From Gymnorhina tibicen (Eukaryota; Chordata; Aves; Passeriformes; Artamidae), in the NCBI GenBank assembly GCA_013399875.1, contig VXAZ01008136.1, positions 434,001 through 498,000 on the forward strand: 64,000 bases of DNA. The letters are read 5' to 3'. The notes below the pieces were generated by a model. The model saw only the letters and a program-made list of their open reading frames with translations. It made no database searches and had not been told where the DNA came from. The position numbers and the translations under genes were made by a program. This document shows positions 33,001-46,700 of the stretch, piece by piece. Numbering within the stretch: the first letter of the stretch is position 1; the number at the start of each line of letters is the position of its first letter.

Positions 33001-36000
33001 TTAGCACAGGGAACTGTGAGCTGCAAGTCCTGGGCATTATTCTGGGTGATGCTATCCAGCTACCAAAAGTGAGCAGAGAAATTATTTTTCTGAAATCAGT
33101 AGCCATCTTTCTTTTGCTCCAGCAGGCTTTAAGACCAGGTTATAATGTATGAAGATAGTTCAGAAATAATATCGGCACAGCTTATCAATTAACCAAAACT
33201 GGAAGGTATCAGACCTTCTTGGACTGGGTTTGGATTAAGGCCTGCAGTAACACTCAGAATCCCAGTTTTTCCTGAGTCTCCCAGAATGTGGAAATGCAGC
33301 CCTCAAGTGACTGAGTGATGCTCTTGATGAAGCTCTACATTTTTAGCTATGTGCCTGAAGGCAGATTTCAACAAATCTGCCAGGATGAAAACCCAAGGAA
33401 GAGCAATGTGTATATGAGCTCTCTTGTTCTGAGGATCCAACAGTAAAATAGTACCATTTTATGGCATTAAACCAGTGAGCTGTAGACACTTTATGCATCT
33501 TCAACACTGACACTGACATGCCTCCTCCCTTTGTTATTAAAGAGTTCACCTGTAGTTTCCAGGACAACCATCACCTCTCTACCTCGCTATTTTTGCAACT
33601 CTTTTCCAAATTTCAAACAACAACATGGCAGGAACCAGGAAAATTCACACTCTGTCCATCATAGCCAACTTGGAACATCCACTCAGAAGGAAAGGCAAAC
33701 GTAAAAGGATTTGGATTTAAGTGCCAAGCAAATATTTGTGTTGTTTATGGACATTTCCAGAAACAAAATTTATCAGAGACATTTCTCATGCACGGTATTA
33801 CCCATAGCAAGAAAAACTTCTTTCAAGCAAAAACCTGTTACTTCATAGCTATACTCTGTGTTTGCACTGTACCTTCAACCTAATCAGCTCTGTCATCCTC
33901 CTTATCAGACTTTTCCATCCTTGGGGACAAGACACAGCAGTGTCTTCTGTTACAAAGAAGCAAATAGGAGCAGCAAGAACTTCAGGGACCAATTATCACA
34001 CAAGCAACAAGCCCTTCCTTTAATACACTCCACAGTGCTCATATGGCGTCATCACATCTTTCCAAAAGGCCAGTTTAAAATTAAAAAAAAAAAAAAAGCT
34101 TATGGAAAGAACACGTATTTTGTTGCTTTGAACTGTGTCCAACATGCATAACGATCCCTCCTGAGATGTGTTTAAGAGATACACTTCAAAACGGGACATA
34201 AGCCATTTATTTGCTATATTAGCTTGTACTCAGAAGAAGTTAATCTGATATTCCAGAGAAAGGCGGACCTTCCAATATATGTTATAGTCCCCAGCGAGAG
34301 GAATAAAGGCATTTTGGCCAGAGAGTGAGGGCCAACACAAGGGAGGGTGTCAAGCCGTGTTTTGGCAGCAGAGCTGGCCTACTGTGTGCAGCAGCCCTTG
34401 GCCCAAGAGCACGGACATATACAAACACTATCACATGAGCTCACTCTTGCTCCCCACGTTGCACTGCCTTGCATCTCTCACCCCAAGCCCTAACAACAGG
34501 ATTCTGGTTAGTGCATGTTCCTCCTGTTTTTTTATCCATTTGCCATATCAAACCAGGAATGTTGTGCAATGGGAATAATGCAGAGCATGAGGGCTGACAG
34601 CATTCCTGCTGCTGTGGGAGTCAGAAGAGCTCTAATCAGTCAGCTTCTGTTCTGCCTCTTTTTCCTCTCTCTGACAGGCACATCTGCCAATTTCAGCCCA
34701 GAGGAATGCCGGTATGTGCCGGATATGGTTAATAGGTGATACCTCCACCTTCTTTAGGCCTCCAGTTACCTTTAGAGCTGGAACGTGCATGCTCTCCAAC
34801 AGGAAAAAATCAGTACCTTAGCCTCCATTTTTCTTCATCCATAGGACATGAGATGGATGGATGAATAACAGAAGAGGACAGTGAGGACACCACTGCTGTC
34901 AGGACTACACACTCCAGCTCCTTATGGCAATTGAGCTGGACAATCCAGTAAAATAGGAAAAGACACCAAAAGTACAAGGAAGACTTCACTGCACACAGAC
35001 CCTGATGTCTGAACACCAACACTGAGATCAGGTGAGCTAGTACAAGCATGGGCATTGCACTGCAGGTGATGGGATGACAAGATTTCCTCACTCAGGCCCT
35101 GTCTGTGCTCAGACCTAGAGATTTCAAAGCTGTTTTACAACTGTTTGTATATGACTTGTAAAAGATTCTTTTATAAGAAGCCCAGGTGTCTCACAGAGCT
35201 GTGTTAGAGCCAGGACAGAGCCATTCTGCCTTTGCATGGTGCTTTCAGCTGAGAAGCCTTTGCAGATGGTCATGGTCCTGTGCAGCAATCAGTGCCTTGG
35301 CCTTGCTTATGCCATCCAGCAACTGCTTAGTTTTGAAAGCCTGGTTTTAAGTTGAGAAGCTTAACTCTTGTGAGGAGTTTCTACTCCTTACAGCTGTATG
35401 AAATGATTTAAGACAAACAAAACATTTCAGAAATATGAGACATGACTCGTGGATTTTGAGAGCCAGAGTTCACATATGCCCAGTGTGTGTCATTTTGAGA
35501 TCATGGAAAGACATTATTAAGTATTCCAAGGACTCTGGCAGGCTTGAAGTGTGCATGGCAATGGGCACCATCAAAGCACTTGCAGCACCCATAGTACAAG
35601 CAAAGTCAGATCAGAGAATTGACTAATCATGACTAAAACATGATCATACAGTCAGTTCCCCTCAGGATTAGAAACACTATGAAATCTTCGTAGAGAAAAA
35701 AAAATCAGGGCTGCAACAACCTGACTGCAGCCTCTTGCACGGCAACAGGAAAACACCAAGTCTTTAAGCAAAAGATGCTACTTTAAAACTGAAGTATCAT
35801 TAAAAAAAATAAAATTACTCTCAATGCAAAACAGCATTTAGACTCTGCTGTGAAATATTGCTAGGAAAGTCATGGAAAAATCCTATGTAAAGTATGTCAA
35901 GGAGAAGGCTCAAAATCTTAAATGCCTGTGGGAATTCCTTTCAGACCTTGGGCAAATTTTAATGCTCTTTGCTTCTCATCTGTAACAGTGGAATCATTCA

Positions 36001-38200
36001 CTCTTTGAAGCCAGCTTGAAATTGAACCCACAAACACTGACTGCAAAGTCAGGCACTAATGTTTAGAAAATAAGGAATTCATAAGATGACTTTCATGATG
36101 CACCTATCCAACAATACCACAACTGCTTGTTAATAAGATCATTTGCACAGCCAATGAAGAAATGCCAACAGGACTTGAAACAAGTGTGCCTCTCTTGTGC
36201 TAGTTTTGTTTGCACCTGTCTAAAGACTGACCCCAGTGCAGTAAAACTGTAAAGACAGAAACACGTTTTACCTACTAACCCTGGAAGTTACTGATACTGG
36301 AAGTAACAGAAGAGAAAATGTTACAACTGAACTTCATCAGCAGGCCATTCTTCCCTTGCTCACCAACATGACATTCATAAGGAAGTCACCAGAAAAGTCA
36401 GGATGGGAATTTTGTTTTAGTGCAACTTCACAGAGACTTTTCATGGTTACCCTTTAGTTTATTCTTTCCATTAATAATTATGACTGCAATTTAGCTGTAA
36501 GAATGGCTTTGAAAATATACCTTCTCTATTTCAATTTATTTCTACAGCTGCAGAATTATACTGTTTAACTTTTCTTTCTTAAGTGGATTTCCTCTGGCTT
36601 TGGCTCCCATTTAATAAAGTGACGAGTTTACTGAAAACAGCCTTCGCACTTTCAGTGGATTAGTACGGTAAAGCCTAACTTGATTGAAAAATAACTTCAC
36701 TCCATGTTGCTTTACTGCCAGTCACCTCACACTGCTGCCTACAGCTGCATCTGGCCGACAGACTGGTAAGTTCACTTTTTGTTTGTTTTCAAATGGTCAG
36801 CAACAGCAACACCAATAACATGCACACTCTTCATTTTCACATTCTGTGGTGTGTGCAGAGTAGGTGGGAATCCTCTAAGTGGAGACACATTGTCAGAAGA
36901 GGGCTTTGCTGCTCTGCTAGAGATCAGCAGTTGATAAAAGCAAAGAAAGCTTGTATGGACCAAAGACAGCGATATAATTACTTACAATTCCATGCCAGAT
37001 GAAACACGTGGGTGGCAATTAAGTACAAAAAGCTTGTCAGAAATCCTTAAGCACATAATTTAATCAGGATTTGATGCTATGACACCACAACATGCTGCAC
37101 ACCTCTTTAAGGCCTGCAGAGCCTTCATCCCTCACTCATGTCACATCCTGCAGCGTTCTGGGCACAGCTGTGTCCCACAGAGGCTCTTCCTTGACAGCAC
37201 CCATGGCTCAAGATAAGCATCAGGATTTAGCTTTTATTTGTCTGCTAAAACAAACAGACTTAATCTCTAGATAATTTCATTATAAATGAAATAATAAATA
37301 TTAGTTATCTGTTCTTTCAACACTGAAAAGGTTTAATTTTATAGCTGTTTTTTGTAGGATGGTCGCATTAGACCTCCCACTTGTAAGCAAAGACTCTTTG
37401 ACATTAACAGAGGAGAAGAAAGGACCATGGGTCATTCAAATTCCCAAGACAAATCTTGTCTGCCTTTCCTACCTTGGCCAGAAAATTAAAAGTAGAGATA
37501 ACTGTTGACTCTTACAAATGCCAGTATTGGCTCATATGTCTCTGCTGGAAAAACAATAACCAATTGATTTACTTCTGTGACCACTGAACATAGGATTTTA
37601 AAGCTTAATTATATAAATCCTTCCACTTATACACTTTCAGACAACTCTCTCCACTAAAAATAATTAAAAAGATATAATCAGGTACAGAAGTACAATTATC
37701 TAGCAAAGGACATATTTTTGTCACAGACAACATCCAGAGAAGTAAAAACTTTGAGTTTATGAATAGATTAAAATTTACAAACTAATGGCAAAAAGTACTT
37801 AGACAAGTTCATAGTCTTTATGGTTTCAACAGAGATCTCCTTGTATGAAGAACATAAACTTTGCTCACTAAGTGAGATACAGCAGTCTTCCAGAGAACTT
37901 CCCTAGTAAGGAAGCTGCCAAGGGATGAAGTCATCTGGTTTCAAAAGGAATTGCCAGTCAAAGGAAAAAGTTTCTGCTGGTATAAACTGACCATTTTCCC
38001 CTGGATTTTTAGACTCTTATAAAATTGATCCATGCAATTTCAGGGTCAAACATAAGAAATTATCACTATACTGATTTTACAAACAAGTTACATTTGATTG
38101 ATTTGTCTGATGTCATACAAGAAGCCAGGTTATGTCTCAAGCCTTACTCTTTTAAATCAAACTTTGCATGGTGTGCCAGGATATGCTTAGAAAGCACTGA
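24093..38200 (-). other. CLMN: CLMN intron 1, proximal part
   Basis: About 14 kb of AT-rich, apparently unique DNA ending at the exon 2 acceptor (TTTCTAG). A 15-bp A run near 34083-34097 is the only clear low-complexity tract. No coding exon, RNA gene or recognised mobile element was found on either strand. Confidence 0.6.
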
Positions 38201-38245
38201 TTTAATTTGATTTGATTTGATTTGAGTTGAGTTGAGTTGAATTGC
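38201..38245. repeat. Pentanucleotide repeat, (TTTGA)n then (GTTGA)n
   Basis: About nine period-5 units: TTTAA, four TTTGA, three GTTGA, then ATTGC. The clean switch from TTTGA to GTTGA indicates one substitution later spread by slippage. It lies within CLMN intron 1. Confidence 0.92.
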
Positions 38246-38469
38246 TATGCAAGAGATGGATCTTTAAAATGCAGCTTGTGTGGGCCCTTTCCTTAATGAA
38301 ATCCACTGAGATACTGAACTCCACAGTTAAAACAGGTTTTACCATCTAGGTTTGAAGCAAATGAATTTGGAGCAGAATGTACTTGCTATAAAAAGTAAAG
38401 GGAAAAAAAAGTCTTCAAACTTAACATTTGTCCCAAGAGTCAGATAAAATTTCAAGTCTCAGGGTTGTC

Positions 38470-38497
38470 TTCCAGGGAAACTAATGTTTCCCTGGAA
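38470..38497. repeat. Perfect 12-bp inverted repeat with TAAT loop
   Basis: The left arm TTCCAGGGAAAC (38470-38481) is the exact reverse complement of the right arm GTTTCCCTGGAA (38486-38497), separated by TAAT. It could form a hairpin in RNA, or serve as a dyad site for a dimeric protein. No terminator or RNA gene context is present. Confidence 0.9.
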
Positions 38498-38985
38498 ACC
38501 TGTTTCTAAATGCAGTTGCTCCACTCACACATCTTGTACTAACAGTTTGTTCCTCAAGTACAGAGATGGGCTAATCAGTGCTGAGGTAGTATCCCTGAAA
38601 CTTGCCCACTCAAGTCAAATCCCACAATTTCTCAGGATTCACCTATTTTTAATAACTTAACATAACAACATTATGTAACAAACCTAACCTGTGGTTCAAG
38701 TTACTTCCAAAAGTCAATGCATGCAAGTCCTCATCTCATATTTTTGCAGTAGCCCTAACACATTTGTAACCTCTGGCGTAAAAATAGAGATGCACTACTG
38801 CTAATTACTCTTCAAGTCTGAGACAGCTGGTGCTCAGCCAGGTACCAGAGGCATTCCAGGAAAGGGACTGTATCCTGACTTCATATCATGCCTAGCACAC
38901 ACCAGTCACTTCTAGAAGAAAGATCCAGAGCTGTTCCAGCTATGATGAATTACATATTTCTGAGGAGCTCCTGGGAACCAGTGGA

Positions 38986-39060
38986 GGAAATCTGTGAAGT
39001 CACCATGGTGTGTGGTTTCAGGAGAAGGAAATCTGTGAAGTCACCATGGTGTGTGGTTTC
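38986..39060. repeat. Exact 34-bp tandem duplication, period 41
   Basis: The block beginning GGAAATCTGTGAAGTC and ending GTGTGGTTTC occurs identically at 38986-39019 and 39027-39060, with a 7-bp spacer. The identity implies a recent duplication. Confidence 0.95.
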
Positions 39061-42000
39061 CCTCCTTACTCAGGCACTAATGTAAGCATTAGTCCCAGTC
39101 TCCTCATGGATAAAGCATAAATGCTGGTGAATATTTCACTTCTAGAGTGCAAGAAGAAGGAGCTGCATATTTCCAGCATTCCTTCTGGTTACCCTGCATT
39201 GAACTGCTTGCCAATATCCACCTACAACTAGGAGGCAGTGCTGGTCCTGGCGTGTTTCCTAACAAGATCTCCAAGTTGCAGTGGGTTTGGCAGAGTGTAA
39301 TTGCTGTCTTGTGTCTCTGCCTAGGAAGAGCTGGCTCTGAAAAAAAGTGGATGGGTGATACCAGCCTTTGCCCTGTCATCTTTATGCTTTACCAGAACAG
39401 AGGTGCTGGAACACATCATGCTAATCTCTTGTGACTACTTACCTGGCAGATGGATATTTTTGATGACAAACAATTCTTTTATCTTTTGAAATGAGTGGTG
39501 GCAAGAGTAAGATTATTTGATCTGAAGAAACGAAGACTTAAGATTTGACAAAATAATTTTTTCTCTTTGTGTGAGGTGTCTCATGAGTGGTACTGAGAGA
39601 CAAATTTGCTGTCTTTCCCAGCAAAAGAATTAAGGAACATCAAATGAAAACACCAAGACACAAATTTAAAAACAAAACTAAGGGAATTGCCTCTTCACAT
39701 AGTTGCACTGTTGAAGTCCTCACAGCCAGATGCTGAGGACTCAACACATTAAGTGAGAGCTTACGGGGAGACACAGTCACAGAAGGAAAATTCCCCAACA
39801 AATTCCCTCCTGGCTCTGGAAGTCCCTGTTTTGCAAATGGTTGCCGACTAGATGTGGAAATGGTGAAAACTCTTGCCCTTTTCTTATACTAACTAGGTAC
39901 CCCTTTGGCAATAGTCAGAGAGAGATACTTGGCTGAGCAGACCTTTTTGTGAGTACATGCCTCCAGCACATTCTCCTATCAGGTACTGCAGTGCACAAGT
40001 CTCAGCTGTGGGACAGGTCAGAGAGAACCTGGGCTGAAGGCACTCTGACATATTCTAGGCTGAAGCAAAAGACCACTTTGGATAAAAGGCCCTGGGAGGT
40101 AGAGAAAAACTGAGAAACCTTTGCATTTTCATGCTTGTATAGCAATGGGAAGGCAAGAGGCTTGGGTTTGGTTTTCCTTTTCACTATTCCCTGCTCTGTC
40201 CAGTCTAGAGTAGAACTTCCACTACTGCAGATAAGTAGATGATTGTTACCATACTTGACATCTATTTACAGTCTTCTTTGCATGACCTTGTATGGTCCCA
40301 CCCTCAGCTGGACTGAAACATTAAAAAAAAAAAATCAGGGAGAAGGAAGGACCTGGATAAAACACCCCTTTTGGCTACCTGCTCCAAGAGCCTTTCACTC
40401 ACTTTTACTGATAAAAAGTAACACACCTTGTTAAAGTCAACTGCTTTAACAAATTACTTTATTAATTTAACATGTTCTAACCTATTTCTAAAACAGCTGG
40501 CCTTGTTAAACCATCTATCTGTTAATAAAACAGCCCTGAAAAACTTCTGCAGTGTATGTCTTAGAGGGTGTAGCTATCACAGAGCCCATGGGTGGGAGAG
40601 TATTGTCATCCCAAGCTGGACACACAGAAAAACCCCTACAGTAAGCATAAGAACCAAAGTAAATAAATAGGTCTCCTGTCACACCCTGAAGGTTGCCACC
40701 ACCCAGTGCTTGCCAAGGAAAGCACATTCCAGATACGGGGCCCTTCCTGACTGCCACAATTACTCCCAGAAACAGGTCTAATCCATCAGACTCCAGATCT
40801 CTATGGGAAATCAAAAGCCAGAAATAAAGTCAGGAAAGTAACACAAAATTATTCTCAGACAGGTCACCACAGAGAATATTTTTAAACCAGAAACAGTCTA
40901 CTCAGTGTGGACTAGAAGCAAAGAGCAGTTACTTTTTCTTACCCTCATAGTGAGCACTATTTCACTGATGCCAACATCCTCTGGAGATTTATTTCTCCAT
41001 CCCCTTGCAGATCTGTTTATCTTAGCCTCACCCCTAATTGCTTCCTGGAGATCAGAAAATGCCACTTCTGCCTGCTTTGCCTGGGGCTGTCCTTGCTTTC
41101 CCTTGGGCTGATTAGGTTGTATGAACACTCCTCTTCTTTCCCTCCCTTCATCAGGAGAGCTTTTTGTAGTGAAGTGCAGATTTGCCGAGTAGCTAAGGAT
41201 ATGGAAAATGCTGCTATTAAAGGTTTTCCTAACAATGTAATTGCTTGACAGACAAGCTCACTTGCTTTACACATCAACTGAGTGTTTAGAAAGAAACCTG
41301 CTGCTTCCAGGGATGTCAGCACCAACTATCCAATGTTCTTCTGCCTTTGGTCTGTAAAAGCATCCTGGGACTTTTGGAATAAGCAGAGAAGTTATCAGTC
41401 AAAGACAAGAAGAAAGAATTTTAAGCAAAGAACTTGACTCTGATAAATTCTGTGGGTGTGGTGATATATGAGAATGTTCTTTCAATTCAAAGCATCTCAT
41501 TGCTGCCTCTGTTCTTTATCCAAAAGGACTCTGTGTTCTTACTGAGGAAGCAGCTCGGTCCCCAAGCGCTGCGACTACTCATGACCTACACAGAAGGTGC
41601 ATATCCAAGCACTTTTCCCACAAAGCCACCTGTGCTGCACTCCCAAGGACACAGCCCCTTCAGTCCGTCTGCCACCCCTTGCAGTTCCTGGGCAGGAACT
41701 TCTCATGCTGTAGTCTTTAAACCTCAAATGATCTGCACTGCTCTGGACATACTCTTCAGCAGTTTCCTATGGCTTGGAGACTTTGATTTCACTTCAGACA
41801 TAGAGGTGAGAAGGTAGAATTGTTTTGCAGTAAGGAATGCTGTCAGCAATCCAATTTTGGAGAAGACCTTTCTTTAAAAAGTTTATAGTTTCTCAAGTTG
41901 TAACGTGGATCAGTGAGAAGTTGATGGCCAATTATGGCACACCTGAATTTTTGCCTTCAGTTTGGAAGCACCAACTCATGCTTTACCTTTAAATGCCCTT

Positions 42001-42479
42001 CTGGTTCTTGCTTGAAATTGTACAGAAACATCCCTGAAACCAAGTTACACAGTCTGCAGTTGTCTGTACTGAAGAGCTTCACAGGTGTTCTAGCTAGCTC
42101 TGCACACAAGTATGCTCATTCTGGGTGAATGCTCATTCCGGTGAAACCCTCTGCCCTGAATGGAGTTGGTGGTATGAGTACTTTCTGACATATCAGTCCT
42201 TGGAAATGGATCATTTTTGTCCTCTACTCTGCTGCTTTAGAGAAAAAAGGAAGTTTCTTCCTCATTATGGAGTTACAGGCCCAGTGAGGCCTGATCCAAA
42301 CCCACACGTCCTCTGGGTGCCCGTTTGCAGATGCATGTCCTTGTGCTCCACATGGCCCCTGCCAGTGTCCCACATCACCGTCCCAGATTTGTACCCTCCT
42401 GCCAATTCGTCTCAAAACTGCAGAGGTGCTCACAGCTAACCCAGTTCTGTCGAAATAATCCGCATTTGCTGAATCACCT

Positions 42480-42670
42480 CTGCAGCCACAGCGGCCGAGC
42501 GACGGCAGGAGGTCCCGGAGTGCAGCAGCAAAGCGGCTCCCGGAGCAGCAGTGGAGCACCAGCCTGCCCCGAGCCCGGCATCCCAGAGCCTGCAGGCACC
42601 ACGGCTGCCCCACGGGACTCCTGCCAGCCTGGGGCATGGGGGGAACTGCCCTCCCTTCCTCCCGCGAGGA
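42480..42670. promoter_or_regulatory. Small CpG-rich patch in intron 1
   Basis: The stretch around GCGGCCGAGCGACGGCAGG through CTCCCGCGAGGAG stands out from the AT-rich surroundings by GC content and CpG density. It could be an internal promoter, an enhancer, or an untranslated alternative first exon. No TATA box or CLMN-like coding start was seen. The call rests on composition alone. Confidence 0.3.
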
Positions 42671-43520
42671 GTTTTACTCGATACTTCGCGTGCCGCTGTC
42701 TAACATATGCACACTGGATAAGATGCTCCTTTTTCTGTCTTTGTTAATCTCTTCGAGCTCCCTTAATTGCAGCCTGGAAGCTTTCTCCAGACTAGTGGCT
42801 GGCATTATTTTATCCTTTCCCTGAAGAGTTCAGCTGCCTTTGCAATTTACAGGCATTTCTCTAGGGCTGAATCTCAATTTTTCCTGGGATATGGAGTCAC
42901 ATGTTCCACAGATTATCCCACCACCCATCCTCCTCCTGCTTCTTGAGTCAAGTCAGAAAAGAAAAACAATATGCATACTTCTCTCTCCCCAAAAAGTACA
43001 TTCTATCCCATTAAAAATTGATGCAGCATGTACTTTGAACAGCAGAAATAAATCCTGCAGATTCACCAGCTTGTCATTTGCTCCCCCATTCTACCACTAG
43101 ACAATAATATTAAGTGAGGTTTATTAATTCTTTTTTTTTTGCCATGGTCCTCTCAGCACTTAGGCTTTGTACTTTTTCTACATGCAAGCAAGCATTATTT
43201 GCCAAGGAGCCCCATTTTCCATGTAGTTTCTGCTGGATGCACAGCCCTTGTAGTTATTGTTACTTTGCTTTCCTATTCTATTCTTCACTTGTTAAGTTGA
43301 TTATTTGATTCTATTACACATATCAAGTACCAGAAAATATGTTTCAGAAAAGATCAGAAAAAGCTGGTTTCAGAAACACCTTGGCTAATCCCAAGACCAT
43401 CTTGTCTTGTGTCGCTCTAGGTGCACACAGACTCTTGTGGGGCTCTCCAAATTCCTCTCCTCTGTAACCTGAGTTTCTTCCTCAAAGAAGAACGCAAACT
43501 GCTCCATGTTGCTTTTGAGC

Positions 43521-43716
43521 AGTTCTTGTGTTTCCTCATAAACATGCTACATCTCTGTCTCTTTTCCAGGTTTGATAATTTGACATTCAGTAGGCATGTA
43601 ACTTTACACCATTGTGTCAAAAACTCACCTCCTTTTATTTGAAGGCCAAGGAAAAAACGTTGGCGAAAATCACAGGCACTTTCTTTTTTTCTTCATGAGT
43701 ATGAAAGGCAGATGGA
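43521..43716. repeat. Dispersed direct repeat, copy 1
   Basis: About 195 bp shared with 45481-45676 in the same orientation. It includes ATCTCTGTCTCTTTTCCAGG and GACATTCAGTAGGCATGTAA. The first 110 bp are nearly identical between copies; the last 80 bp are more diverged. I do not recognise the family. Confidence 0.9.
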
Positions 43717-46700
43717 AGAGCAAGCACAGCAGACCAATATTGTAAATAATTCAGGGACATGAAAGGTTCCTCTACAGAAGCATCATTATGTTTTAAAATG
43801 CTTTCAGTTTAAATGTTTTCAACAATTAGGAAACAGCTGTGCAGGCCACTTCCTTTAAAAGCATCACTCATCAATAAGCACAGTATTCCTCAGCTGACTA
43901 AATGCTATTTGTTAGGATTTCCAAAAGGACCACTGACTCCTGTTGCATAATTTGGGTACGACTCCTTAATAAGATTAATCAGCAGCTCAGAGCTTGTGGG
44001 AAGTTTTCTTGCAAAAAGAACCATGCAACTGCGGTGTGATGGAAAATAACACTTTCCATGCAAAAAGGATTCTGGGTGAAAGGAAGGAAGGAAAAAAAAA
44101 GCAGGATTTATGCACATTATTAAGTAAATATCAGTCTGTAGATTTTATCTCTGGAGTAATGTCAGCATCTCAGATATTTTTGTAGCTCCAAAGATGTAGC
44201 ATCCAATTCAATTCACTGAAGCATTAAGCTTCTGTAAGTTTTGGTTAAAGTTACACTGAGCTGTCAATTGTTTTTTGAAAATGCAAAGGGTACTGAGTTT
44301 TACTGAATCATAATCCATTAGATCTGTTGATTTTTAAAACTAGTTCATTCTCTGTACCTATCAGAATGAACTTTTTTATTACAAACCCCCAAATCTAATA
44401 CTGTTATGTACAAAATATCCTTAAACTGTGACTAGGATATAAGACCTGCAGCCACATCTGCAGAGAGGCACCTGAGACTCCACTCCTGGCACAGAAGCAG
44501 GAAAAGGATAAGGAGGTGCCATGGGGAGACTGGTGGTGTTCACAGGAAAGGACAGATATCCTGGTGCATCCTCTGGAGCCCAAAGCATTATTTGAAGATT
44601 TCAGGTCACCTACATGTTAGGTGCCCAAGCAATATACCTGTTGCCTAGCAAAACCATCGAAATTACTCACTGGGTATTTCTTTAGTAAGTGTTTTCTGGA
44701 TGTGTTTAAGTTTTTTAAATTAGGACTACTTTGATCATATTCTATTCCTTTGTCAGTTTAGCTTTTATGCTGCATTCTGAAACAGCTGAAGTACTTGCTT
44801 AAAGCTTTCAGAAAAACGCCTCTTACCCTTTCAAAAAATGTCATTTTTAAGCATTTATTGATGTTCCAAGACACACGACAAGAAATGCAATTAGAGACAC
44901 TGTGATTTTCCCCTTATGCATTCAATTTCTCTATTCCCCACTGTAACTTGGGTCCCAAGTGTAGGTTATGTAATTTTCCCAGAAAATCATTCAAAAATAT
45001 ACTCTTAATGCTGGGTTGAGGCTGTTTTCCCTAGCCAAGAGTTTGCCTCCTAAAACCTTTCCAAAGCAAAGTCAATTTTTAGTTCATTTTCATTATCTTC
45101 AGAGATAAACATAATAACTTAATAACATAAGCAGCAAAGAACAACACTGTAGTTCGACAGTACAGTAAATCCATCCTAAAGCTTGTTGGAACCAAATTTT
45201 TTTTAAAACCCACATCATACAAAATGTCAAACTAATATAATCTTAACCTAGCAGCTTTATTATGTAAAAAAAGTTGCAAGTTAACTTCATATCTCCAAGT
45301 TTTAGATCACATCAGTCATTGTCTGGTGTTCTGCAGCCAGCAGGTCAGTGCAGAGTTGTCAAACTCTTCATTGCATGTTCTGGCAAACGCAGCAGAGAAG
45401 TGAATGTGAGCCCACGTGTGATCTCGATTTCTTCTGCATTGTTTTATCATACAGTAAATTATTACAGTAAATTATTGTACAGTATTGTGTTTCCTCATAA
45501 ACACGCTACATCTCTGTCTCTTTTCCAGGTTTGATAATTTGACATTCAGTAGGCATGTAACTTTACACCATTGTGTCAAAAATTCACCTCCTTTTACTTG
45601 AAGGGCAAGAAAGAAATGTGGGTGAAAACCACAGGCACTTTCATTTTTTCTTCATGCGCATGAAAGGCATATGAGAATATATAATCAATATTAACAGCAA
45701 TGGGCTAGGTAGTGTTAAAATAACTCCTGGTTTTAATGAGCTGGGGCAGTAGGATACACTTCCCTCATGAGTTAGGCTGCCACCCATCAGCCTGTGCATC
45801 ACATCTGGGCACCCACCAAAAGGAGGGAAACACTTAATGACAAGTCTGCTCTTGGCTCATCTTTTATTTTAGCACAGCCAGTTGCAATCCAGCCCAGGAG
45901 AGCCTCAGACTTACTTTTACACCCACTGAGGGACCTGAATGCACAGCAAGAAGAGCAGATTCTGCCTGTCCCATTTTGCCCTTAATTCCTTCCCCATGAG
46001 GGTCTGGAAGCAAACTAAAGCCCTTATGCCTGTAAATAGCATGGCTGTGGAATGCCTGGATCAGTTCTTATTTGCAAGGGAAGGGATATTTTCACAGTTT
46101 TCAAAAGCAAAAAAAGTTTTGTTTGCTACTTTTAATGTGCATATCGTATTTGAATATGTTTATAACTCAATCACATAATTTGATATAGCCTATTCTCGGA
46201 AACAGAGGTTGTAACTAAAATATTACTACTTCTTTAACTTAGAAGTGTTCATGTAGATGGATTCAAATCTCCATCCTAGGAAGCAACCAAAAGCAGAAAT
46301 GCAGAAATGGAGGAATGCCTGCTTACAGCAGGCTTCATCAGCCACGTAACATGTATCTCATGACAGAGCTGCAAGTCTGCAATACCCCATCAGGTAGAAA
46401 AGGCCCAGAATGACAATTTGCTTTCTTCTCCATCCTTTAGTGATACATGACTTAACATGACATGTAGTGCCATATCTATTTTTCCTTACCTTTACCACGG
46501 ATTCACAGTTTACATACCCAATGAGAGCATGCAGATAGCTCTTGTGCAAAGATTTGCTTAATGTTCTCCATCAGCTAACAGACTCAAATGGCTTAAATGG
46601 GAGTGGGGGATAGGGAAGAGCTGTCTCAATCCTTCTGCAATTCTATGGGAAACCAGATGCAGGATTTGATACCAGCTAAAGTTAACCTGATGGACAAAAG

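Larger units (their letters stand above)
38246..43520 (-). other. CLMN: CLMN intron 1, stretch with small repeats and a CpG patch
   Basis: It contains the 28-bp dyad and the 34-bp duplication (listed separately), a 13-bp A run near 40322, and a GC/CpG-rich patch at 42480-42670. The rest is unremarkable AT-rich sequence with no supported gene. Confidence 0.6.

Noticed and set aside
34083..34097. A-run as the tail of a processed pseudogene or retroposon
   Set aside because: No upstream coding similarity or target-site duplication was evident; treated as a simple low-complexity tract.
42224..42637. GC-rich minus-strand frame as CLMN exon 1
   Set aside because: The residues do not resemble a calmin N-terminus and no donor in the required phase was seen.
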